Shown in pieces: positions 34,163 through 39,981 of a stretch of 39,981 nucleotides of DNA. The stretch is taken from contig JBGANK010000028.1 of the NCBI GenBank assembly GCA_044222395.1, positions 1-39,981 of the forward strand, in the 5' to 3' direction. Below the pieces are notes generated by a model. That model searched no databases. It worked only from the letters and a program-made list of their open reading frames with translations, and was not told where the DNA came from. Made by a program: the position numbers and the translations under genes. Numbering within the stretch: the stretch's first letter is position 1; each line of letters opens with the position of its first letter. Origin of the DNA: JAEUMD01 sp044222395. Lineage in GTDB: Bacteria; Pseudomonadota; Alphaproteobacteria; Rhizobiales; Hyphomicrobiaceae.

Positions 34163-34279
34163 CGCGCGGGTCTGGCTGCCGCACCTGTGGGGGCGGTTGC
34201 ACACGTGTTCGCTGACGCCATGGATTCCGCTCTTAAGCATTGTGCGGCAGAAACCCAAGCACATGGCGATTACGCGTCA
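34160..34279. repeat. Nested inverted repeats between convergent ialB-like and smr genes
   Basis: The arms TGACGCG (34160-34166) and CGCGTCA (34273-34279) start exactly at the two facing stop codons. A perfect 9-base pair, CTGCCGCAC (34176-34184) and GTGCGGCAG (34242-34250), lies inside. The loop is 57 bases with a palindromic ACACGTGT. It could act as a bidirectional terminator, but there are no T runs. Confidence 0.4.
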
Positions 34280-34933
34280 GGACAGGTTGCGCAGCCGCAG
34301 CTGAACATAAAGCGCACCTTCGCCGCCATGATGTAGCGCCGCGGTCGTATAGCTGACGATGATGGGGCGCAGGTCCGGATCGGCAAGCCAGCGCGGAACG
34401 CTGCGCTTCAAGACGCCGCGATCGCCGGATGCATCTGCGAGCGAGGATTGGGCTCCTTCCTGAAAGCGACCCTTACCGGTGATGACCAATACCCACCGCA
34501 ACCCCCTGCTGCGGCATCCAGCGAGAAACGCTCGCAGGGCCCGATGGGCTTCTTCCTGGCGCATCCCATGCAGATCGAGGCGTGCTTCGATTTCGATGTG
34601 CCCGGAACGGATGCGTCGCACGGCCCTGCGGTCGAAGTCGGCCAGCGGCGGCGGCTTGTGAGCGGCTGAATGGTGCGCGTGTTGGGTGGCGGCCATCGCC
34701 TTGCGCAGAGCTGGAACCGGTGGGTGCGATAGGCCGGTTTCCGCCATCAATCGCTGCTCGTGGCGCTCGATGACGTGGGCTGCACGCGGCTCACCGGTTG
34801 CTATTGCCGGAATGCGATGCTTGGGCTGCCGCGGTCTTGAAACCGAATGCGCAACATGGTCCCAAAGTGCCTGGTCCTCCGCGCTCAAGGTCGGCTTGCG
34901 CTGATGCTTTGGCGGACTGTCGCCGTCGTTCAT
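34277..34933 (-). CDS. Smr-domain protein
   Basis: A 218-residue protein. A polar, charged N-terminal half is followed by a C-terminal Smr domain. The domain opens with RLDLHGMRQEEAHRALRAFL (LDLHG at residues 119-123), has the GKGR turn (153-156), and ends with HHGGEGALYVQLR. Stand-alone Smr proteins of this kind are proposed to bind or nick nucleic acid (RNA or stalled-ribosome mRNA); the LDLHG motif is linked to nuclease activity. The ATG at 34933 overlaps the mltA stop in ATGA, so it is translated with mltA. The gene order timA-mltA-smr is common in this order of bacteria. Confidence 0.93.
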   Translation of the reverse strand: MNDGDSPPKHQRKPTLSAEDQALWDHVAHSVSRPRQPKHRIPAIATGEPRAAHVIERHEQRLMAETGLSHPPVPALRKAMAATQHAHHSAAHKPPPLADFDRRAVRRIRSGHIEIEARLDLHGMRQEEAHRALRAFLAGCRSRGLRWVLVITGKGRFQEGAQSSLADASGDRGVLKRSVPRWLADPDLRPIIVSYTTAALHHGGEGALYVQLRLRNLS

Positions 34934-36474
34934 TGGCTTGCCTGATGCATCACTTTGCGGTCCTGTGCTTCGATCTGGGGACCACGCAGCCGATCGCGCG
35001 GCAGCAGGACGTAGAAGTTGCCGGGATGCTTGGTGACACCAGCGCGGCGACCCGCAGCATCGCCCGACCCGCAATAGATGTCACCACGCTCTGGCCCGCG
35101 GATGGCGGAGCCCACGTCCTGGGCAATCATCAAGCGCTCGAAGGGCCGCTTGGTGGACGTGATGTGCGTGATCTGCGGTGCCGACACATAAACCGGCGTG
35201 CCGATGGCGTGGTAGCGGGTATCGACCGCGAGGCTGCGGCCGGGGGTCAGCGGAATCTCATTCACACCGATCGGCCCGCCGGCCTGCTCGCCCTGAAGCT
35301 CGCGAAAAAATACATAGGAGCGGTTCTGCCAGAGCACTTCCTTGGCCTTGTCGGGATTCTGTCGCAGCCACTCTTTCAGCGCCCCCAGCGACATGCGATC
35401 GGCGGGGAACCAGCCCTTGTCGATGATGTAGCGGCCGATCGACGTGTAGGGGTGGCCGTTCTTGCCATCGTAGGTGACGCGCACCTGGCTGCCGTCGGGC
35501 AGAGCGATGAGACCGGAACCCTGCACCTGCATGAAGAAGACGTCGACGGGGTCCTGCAAATAGAGCAGCTCGAGATTGCGTCCGGCCAGTGCACCTTCCT
35601 CGATCTGCTGGCGGGTCGGATAGGCTTCAAACCCGCTCGCCGTCTTGCGTCCGTGAGTGAGCTTGTCCGCCTTGGCGCCACGCTCGCTTTCCGGAACGAG
35701 ATTGACGAGATCGTCCGGCCGCTTGAGGAGCGGAGTCTGATAGGCCGCATCCGGCTTGCGGGAGCCTGCTATGACCGGCTCGTAGTAGCCGGTCATCAGG
35801 CCTTCGGTGCCAGCGTGGACGACGCGATGCGGCAGAAAATTGGTTTCGAAGAAGGCGCGAGCGGATGCCTTGGTCGGCTTGCCGGAAATGAGTTTGCTCG
35901 CGGTCTCGCATGCGCTCAGCAGACCATCGGAGGGTGGCGTATCTCCGTTGCGGCTACCCGTCCGCGCCACCGTGATGCGAGCGCATGAGCGCATGAATGT
36001 CTGCAGGGCGACGAGATGATCGTCCTGCTGCCAGCCGGGCAGATCTTCGAAGCGAACGGGGTTGAACGTGACGGCAGTGTCCTTGGCGGCGGTGTCGTTG
36101 CCTACGGGCGCCGCGGGGGTGGCAGAGGTCGCGGGATTGGGATTTGTCGCGGCGGGATCAGCTTTCGACTTGGTTCGATCGACCTTGGAGACTTTGGCGG
36201 GCTTGCGGTCTGGCATGGTGGCGGACTTCACGGCGGGGTTGGCAAACTGGAAGGCAGCCTCGGCCGGCTCGGCGCTGGTGCGCTGAGCGAACGGGATTGC
36301 CGACAGCATCAGGGCGAATGCCAGACTGCCAGAGCGCAACAACCGCGCGGTCAATCGTCCGGTGCGCAGCGCTGAGCCTACCGATAGGCACATCAGGCAG
36401 GAATACCCCGGGACAACTTGCCGACGGCGCACGCCAAGGCGCAGACCGTTCTGGCCGTACTCGTAAGCCAACAT
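34930..36474 (-). CDS. mltA: Membrane-bound lytic murein transglycosylase A
   Basis: A 514-residue peptidoglycan-cleaving enzyme that makes 1,6-anhydromuropeptides. An N-terminal hydrophobic stretch (about residues 45-62) is followed by a Lys/Pro/Ala/Thr-rich linker to about residue 135. Then comes the MltA domain (LMTGYYEPVIAGS, DVFFMQVQGSGLI) and the C-terminal 3D domain (LAVDTRYHAIGTPVYV, IAQDVGSAIRGPERGDIYCG). The conserved Asp residues of the 3D motif, including DVGSAI and GDIYCG, are present. I place the start at the ATG at 36474, preceded by AGGGGGA nine bases upstream. An ATG at 36393, just before the hydrophobic stretch, is the alternative and would give a more standard signal peptide. 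Confidence 0.93.
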   Translation of the reverse strand: MLAYEYGQNGLRLGVRRRQVVPGYSCLMCLSVGSALRTGRLTARLLRSGSLAFALMLSAIPFAQRTSAEPAEAAFQFANPAVKSATMPDRKPAKVSKVDRTKSKADPAATNPNPATSATPAAPVGNDTAAKDTAVTFNPVRFEDLPGWQQDDHLVALQTFMRSCARITVARTGSRNGDTPPSDGLLSACETASKLISGKPTKASARAFFETNFLPHRVVHAGTEGLMTGYYEPVIAGSRKPDAAYQTPLLKRPDDLVNLVPESERGAKADKLTHGRKTASGFEAYPTRQQIEEGALAGRNLELLYLQDPVDVFFMQVQGSGLIALPDGSQVRVTYDGKNGHPYTSIGRYIIDKGWFPADRMSLGALKEWLRQNPDKAKEVLWQNRSYVFFRELQGEQAGGPIGVNEIPLTPGRSLAVDTRYHAIGTPVYVSAPQITHITSTKRPFERLMIAQDVGSAIRGPERGDIYCGSGDAAGRRAGVTKHPGNFYVLLPRDRLRGPQIEAQDRKVMHQASQ

Positions 36475-36625
36475 AGATCTTCCCCCTGAGCCCGCCTTTG
36501 GGCTCGCCCCGCGCGACCAGCGCGCATGAATCGCAACGTCAGAGTCCCCAATCCCCGAAGCTCGCGTCCTACCGCGAGACATCCAACCATCCTATACCTG
36601 AATGGCCCTGTGGGAAAACCCGCCT

Positions 36626-37375
36626 TCAGGCGGCGTTTTGCGTAGCGACCAGCTTCCAGTTCGGGTTCTGGCGGGCGCGTGCCGACGTGATGTCGCGGCT
36701 GAAAGTCCAGCGATCGGTTACCTCGCAGACCGTCTGCGGATCGCCTGCTATTACGGCGCCGGCACGGTCGCGGGTCGCCGAGATGAGCTGGCTGACGAAC
36801 TTGATGGTGATGCTGGCGATCCCATCCTTCATTTCCGCGTCGATCAGGTCAGCCTTGGAAATACCGACAAACGACTGGTCGATCTGCTCGCCACGAGACT
36901 CGCGCTCGCTGATCACGTTGTTGAAGCTGTCAAAGACCTCACGGCTCAAGAGATCGCGCAAGAGCTTGCGATTGCCCTCGGCGAAAGCCGTGACGATGAG
37001 CTCGTAGGCCTGCTTGGCGCCGCGCAGGAAATGGTCCGGATCGAAACCCGAATCCGCCTTGAGAATATCCAGCAGGCCCCGTTCGACCTCGCGATTGGAC
37101 CCGGATACGGCGCGGATGCGCTCTTCAACCTCGGCAAGCGCCAGCCCGCCTTCGGCGGCCGGACCGGGGTTCGGCTGCTCGCCGCGTTGGGGCAGCGTCA
37201 CGACCTTGTCGTGACCCGTGGTATTGGCCGCGGTCCGGCGCTGCTCGGCCCGGTAACGCTCCATGCGTGCATCGTCCTCCTCGCTCCGGCGACCGAGAAC
37301 ACTGCGCAGCTTGAGGATCACCACCAGCGCTACAATCAGCGAAATCAGAGTGATGAGGTCAATTCTTCCGTCCAT
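36626..37375 (-). CDS. TimA/Tim44-family membrane-anchored protein
   Basis: A 249-residue protein with one N-terminal transmembrane helix (LITLISLIVALVVILKLRS), a polar linker (residues 30-80) and a C-terminal Tim44-like domain, DPDHFLRGAKQAYELIVTAF through WTFSRDITSARARQNPNWKLV. The bacterial relative TimA sits in the inner membrane with its domain in the cytoplasm or periplasm and has been tied to protein-complex assembly. The role here is inference. It lies 151 bases before mltA, where the mltA ribosome site is seen. Transcription starts in the divergent fxsA gap. Confidence 0.88.
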   Translation of the reverse strand: MDGRIDLITLISLIVALVVILKLRSVLGRRSEEDDARMERYRAEQRRTAANTTGHDKVVTLPQRGEQPNPGPAAEGGLALAEVEERIRAVSGSNREVERGLLDILKADSGFDPDHFLRGAKQAYELIVTAFAEGNRKLLRDLLSREVFDSFNNVISERESRGEQIDQSFVGISKADLIDAEMKDGIASITIKFVSQLISATRDRAGAVIAGDPQTVCEVTDRWTFSRDITSARARQNPNWKLVATQNAA

Positions 37376-37739
37376 GGACGCGCTTTCGTGTCAGATCCGG
37401 CGGGATTATTTCACATCGCATGTAGACGTCCGAAACGCCAAGGTCCAGCCCCTTCCTTCAGACAGGGTCACCAAGTATTCACCGAACTTAGTGGTGCGGA
37501 TCGCCGAAGAACGTTGGTATCGCCGTCAACTTAGGGCACAAAGACCGGCAAGCCAACAGCATGCTCGGTCATTCTGCCCTAGTTGGGGTGCAAGACGACC
37601 CGCGACAAGAGCAGCCTACGAAGGATTATGCTGCAGTGCTCAAGGGATGCCTTGATTTGACCTCGTCTCCATGAAGGCCATTATCCTATTTTTCGGCCAT
37701 TTGTTGGGTATGTCCTCGGCGGCCAGGAATATTTGACAC
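37376..37739. promoter_or_regulatory. Divergent timA-like / fxsA control region
   Basis: A 364-base gap. It is less GC-rich than its neighbours and contains no reading frame I can support. A candidate plus-strand promoter lies at 37657-37684. I cannot place the minus-strand promoter. Confidence 0.5.
37657..37684 (+). promoter_or_regulatory. Candidate promoter of fxsA-secB
   Basis: TTGACC at 37657-37662 is followed by 16 bases and CATTAT at 37679-37684, a fair sigma-70 match. TTATCC at 37681-37686 with an 18-base gap is an alternative -10. It lies about 55 bases before the fxsA start. Confidence 0.4.
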
Positions 37740-38306
37740 ATGCAGAGCCCTGTGCGCGCCATTTTGATCCTGATCTTCGTCGCGATCCCACTGCTGGAAA
37801 TCGCGCTGCTGATCAAGATCGGCCAGCTGATCGGCTTTTGGGCCACGATCCTGATCGTATTGGTAACCGCTATCGTCGGCGGCTGGCTGTTGCATTCCCA
37901 GGGCATGGAAGCCCTGCGCCGCGTGCTTGCCGCGGTGGATGAGGGCAAACCACCGGTGACGCCGATACTCGATGGTCTCTTGCTGCTGATGGCCGGCTTC
38001 CTGCTGCTGACCCCTGGCGTGATCACCGACACGATCGGGATAATTCTGCTCATTCCACCGGTCCGCCAACTGCTGGCGCGGCACGTATTGAGCCGGGCGT
38101 TTGTCGTCACCGTTGGCGGGCAAACATGGCGCGAGGGCACCAGCAGCCCGGATGCCGCGACGCGATGGCCGGATGGCGAGCGGGAGGCGGGCCGCCGCCA
38201 GGGCCGGCCCACGTCCCATCGCCCGACCGCTTCGGGTCCTGTCATCGAGGGCGAGTTCGAGCGCATCGAAGAGCGCACCGTCGAACCCAAGCGGCGGAAA
38301 CCCTGA
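37740..38306 (+). CDS. fxsA: FxsA family membrane protein
   Basis: A 188-residue inner-membrane protein. Three to four hydrophobic helices are visible: AILILIFVAIPLLEIALLIKIG, FWATILIVLVTAIVGGWLLH and LLLLMAGFLLLTPGVITDTIG. The family hallmarks are PLLEI in helix 1 and the G-hinge motif FLLLTPGVITDTIG. The last ~60 residues are hydrophilic and rich in Arg and Pro, as is normal for FxsA. FxsA was named for suppressing F-exclusion of phage T7; its normal role is not known. Beginning 92 bases before secB, it may be co-transcribed with it. Confidence 0.93.
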   Translation: MQSPVRAILILIFVAIPLLEIALLIKIGQLIGFWATILIVLVTAIVGGWLLHSQGMEALRRVLAAVDEGKPPVTPILDGLLLLMAGFLLLTPGVITDTIGIILLIPPVRQLLARHVLSRAFVVTVGGQTWREGTSSPDAATRWPDGEREAGRRQGRPTSHRPTASGPVIEGEFERIEERTVEPKRRKP

Positions 38307-38398
38307 CCGCCCAAGCCTCGATTGCGCAGCGGCCGCCTCCGTGTTAGCGAGCGGCAGAATTACCGAGTTTTGGATTCCACCAAGGATTTTGAACAGCC

Positions 38399-38905
38399 AT
38401 GACGGACGGCAAGAACGGCAACGGATCAGCCAGTGCTCGCGCCCAGCAGGAGGCGGCGCCGATCCAGGCCCAGGTCATGGGCCAGTACATCAAGGATCTT
38501 TCGTTCGAAAATCCGAACGTCGAGAAGATGATGGGCAGCGGCCCCGGCGACGATCCCAACATCCAGCTCGAGGTCAACGTCGACGCCAAGACGGCTGACG
38601 CGAAGAACCACGTCTACGAAAGCGCCATCAACTTTCGCGCCCATGCCTCGAGCAAGATCGGCACGATCTACGAACTGGAAGTGGTCTATGCCGGCCTGTT
38701 TCGCATCCAGAACATTCCCGAGCAGGCGCTCGAGCCGTTCCTGCTGATCAACTGCCCGTCGCTGCTGTTCCCGTTCCTGCGCCGGCTGCTGGCCGACATC
38801 ACGCGCGAAGGCGGTTTCCCGCCGCTGCTGCTCGATCCGGTCGATTTCGGCGCGCTCTATTTGAGGCGCCAGCAGGAAATGAAATCGGCCAAGAGCAACG
38901 CGTGA
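38399..38905 (+). CDS. secB: Protein-export chaperone SecB
   Basis: A 168-residue tetrameric chaperone that holds preproteins unfolded for SecA and the Sec translocon. Family features are the polar N-terminal tail, IQAQVMGQYIKDLSFENPN, YELEVVYAGLFRIQNIPEQ and the long conserved stretch through LLINCPSLLFPFLRRLLADI followed by GGFPPLLLDPVDF. Length is usual for the alphaproteobacterial form. AAGGATT lies 13 bases before the ATG. The gene is convergent with dnaQ, with an imperfect hairpin between them. Confidence 0.97.
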   Translation: MTDGKNGNGSASARAQQEAAPIQAQVMGQYIKDLSFENPNVEKMMGSGPGDDPNIQLEVNVDAKTADAKNHVYESAINFRAHASSKIGTIYELEVVYAGLFRIQNIPEQALEPFLLINCPSLLFPFLRRLLADITREGGFPPLLLDPVDFGALYLRRQQEMKSAKSNA

Positions 38906-38907
38906 GC

Positions 38908-38948
38908 ATCAGCTGCTCGCGCTGACGAGCCGTTTGGAGCAGGCTGAT
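38908..38948. terminator. Possible shared terminator between convergent secB and dnaQ
   Basis: An imperfect stem of ATCAGCTGCTC (38908-38918) against GAGCAGGCTGAT (38937-38948), about ten base pairs with one bulge and an 18-base loop. It lies between the stop codons of the convergent genes and touches the dnaQ stop. There is no T run, so this is tentative. Confidence 0.35.
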
Positions 38949-39655
38949 CAGCGGGGCATGTATTTCAACCAGATCGGCTTGCCGCCGAGCGTCTCGACGA
39001 ACGCCCGGTGCGCAGCCTTCTGCTCGACAGTTGTGCGTGACGGAAGTGGCTCAGGACGTTGTGCGGCCGATGCGGCGCCGCGCGATGTGCGGCGTTCCGT
39101 CATTTGCTGGTTCAGCTTGTCCGCCAGAACGAGCGTTGCCTGTCGCTCTCCCAGCAGCTCGATATAGACATCGGCGAGCAGCAGCGAATCCATCAGCGCG
39201 CCGTGTTTGATGCGCTGCGAGTTGTCTATTCCGTAGCGCTTGCACAGTGCGTCGAGACTGTTGGGGCCGGCCGGATGTTTGCGCCGCGCCAACTGCAGCG
39301 TATCGACGACGCGATCCATCATGATCGTCGCGAGGCCCGCGCGCTCGAGCTCGGCATTGAGAAAGCCAACGTCGAAGGCAGCGTTGTGGATGACGAGCTG
39401 ATCCTCGCCAATGAAGGCAAGAAAATCGGTTGCGACCTGCTTGAAGAGGGGCTTGTCCAAAAGGAATGCCGTGGAGAGCCCGTGCACGGCTTCGGCTTCG
39501 GCAGGCACGTCGCGCTCGGGATTGATATAGACGTGGTACTCGCGGCCGGTCGGAATGCGGTTGATGAGCTCGATGCAGCCGATCTCGATGAGACGGTCGC
39601 CACCCTTCGGGTTGAGGCCGGTCGTTTCGGTGTCGAGCACGATCTCGCGCTGCAT
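38948..39655 (-). CDS. dnaQ: DNA polymerase III epsilon subunit (3'-5' exonuclease)
   Basis: A 235-residue DEDDh exonuclease that proofreads replication. The catalytic residues are Asp8 and Glu10 in LDTETTG, Asp95 in HNAAFDVGFL, His151 and Asp156 in HGALMDSLLLADVY. The C-terminal part after residue 175 is a flexible, basic tail that would carry the alpha-subunit contact. The ATG at 39655 (MQREIVLD) is the homology start; the upstream in-frame extension to 39865 is unrelated. It follows coaE by 85 bases on the same strand, the usual alphaproteobacterial order. Confidence 0.96.
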   Translation of the reverse strand: MQREIVLDTETTGLNPKGGDRLIEIGCIELINRIPTGREYHVYINPERDVPAEAEAVHGLSTAFLLDKPLFKQVATDFLAFIGEDQLVIHNAAFDVGFLNAELERAGLATIMMDRVVDTLQLARRKHPAGPNSLDALCKRYGIDNSQRIKHGALMDSLLLADVYIELLGERQATLVLADKLNQQMTERRTSRGAASAAQRPEPLPSRTTVEQKAAHRAFVETLGGKPIWLKYMPR

Positions 39656-39740
39656 GAGCGGGTTTCCTGAATTGATTGCCGCAGCCGGTCGCGGCGCCGT
39701 TTCGAGCCGTGAGTTACTGACGACCCCTGGCGACACCAGT

Positions 39741-39981
39741 CTAGGGTGCGGCCCAATGGAGTTGATAGGCAGTGCCGGCTCTTGTCTTGAGCCGTTGCAC
39801 GAGCTTATCGATTTGCGCCGCAGATTCGGCGATCGAGCCGCTGGTATCCACAGTGAAGTCGGCACGGCGCCGCTTTTCGGCGTCGCTCAGCTGCCTCGAA
39901 AGGATCTGATCGAACTTCGCCGCCGTCATATTGGGCCGCGCCAGCACACGCGCGCGCTGGATGTCGGCTGGCGCGCTCACC
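39741..39981 (-). CDS. coaE: Dephospho-CoA kinase, C-terminal part cut by window edge
   Basis: Only the last 79-80 codons are in the window; the N-terminal P-loop is beyond the right edge. The visible part has SAPADIQRARVLARPNMTAA, leading to the substrate-recognition helix with ILSRQLSDAEKRRRADFTVD and the following Ser. This DAEKRxxADFTVD segment is a CoaE signature in alphaproteobacteria. The enzyme makes CoA from dephospho-CoA and ATP. Position beside dnaQ supports the call. Confidence 0.93.
   Translation of the reverse strand, partial: VSAPADIQRARVLARPNMTAAKFDQILSRQLSDAEKRRRADFTVDTSGSIAESAAQIDKLVQRLKTRAGTAYQLHWAAP

Noticed and set aside
1..39981. tRNA genes, CRISPR arrays, insertion sequences or prophage
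   Set aside because: I found no TpsiC-loop clusters, no regularly spaced repeats, and no transposase, integrase or phage genes by reading both strands.

Overview
The window is about 40 kb of GC-rich (roughly 63% by eye) alphaproteobacterial chromosome. It is densely coded on both strands, with no rRNA, tRNA, insertion sequence, phage or CRISPR that I could find. The gene content points to the order Hyphomicrobiales (Rhizobiales): two DUF2865 proteins, a DUF2794 protein, an IalB-like protein, a TimA/Tim44-mltA-smr run, dnaQ-coaE facing fxsA-secB, a ccmABCDG operon, and a mesaconyl-CoA hydratase gene next to a CoA-ester lyase gene. Palindromic intergenic repeats of the kind common in this order are also present. 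I cannot resolve the genus.

Layout. 1-1940: succinate dehydrogenase operon sdhC-sdhD-sdhA on the minus strand, sdhA cut by the left edge. 2110-3084: renalase-like flavoprotein. 3424-5532: mesaconyl-CoA hydratase and a malyl-CoA lyase/thioesterase-like enzyme, which points to the ethylmalonyl-CoA pathway of acetyl-CoA assimilation. 5709-8481 (+): pyridoxal kinase, NhaA antiporter, beta-carbonic anhydrase. 8503-10627 (-): DUF47/PhoU-like protein, Pit phosphate permease, NUDIX hydrolase. 10774-13893 (-): ccmABCDG, haem export and thioreduction for c-type cytochrome maturation; ccmD is only 54 codons. 14325-17045 (+): aconitase with a strong terminator, followed by a secreted DUF1223 protein. 18137-20278 (-): M3 oligopeptidase.

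20279-21050 is the largest gap. It holds a very strong minus-strand terminator with no recognised gene in front of it. 21051-22943: DUF2794 protein, GNAT acetyltransferase and Bax-inhibitor-1 protein. 23140-27312: ybbP/ybbA-type ABC exporter divergent from a tesA-type lysophospholipase/esterase, the arrangement also seen in E. coli. 27394-27975: 2',3'-cyclic phosphodiesterase ThpR. 28033-30545: two adjacent DUF2865 paralogues. 30737-32719: SDR dehydrogenase and quinone oxidoreductase. 33019-34162: SpoU-type RNA methyltransferase and IalB-like secreted protein. 34277-37375 (-): TimA/Tim44-like protein, MltA and Smr protein. 37740-38905 (+): FxsA and SecB. 38948-39981 (-): DnaQ and the C-terminal part of CoaE.

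Most of the window is housekeeping: TCA cycle, cytochrome c biogenesis, envelope, protein export and phosphate uptake. I found no obvious new defence or mobile system. The points most worth following up are the orphan terminator with its small transcript candidate (20430-20830), the tandem DUF2865 pair, the apparently short C-terminus of the tesA-type protein, the 48-base palindromic repeat at 32830-32877, and the 15-base tandem repeat ahead of aconitase.
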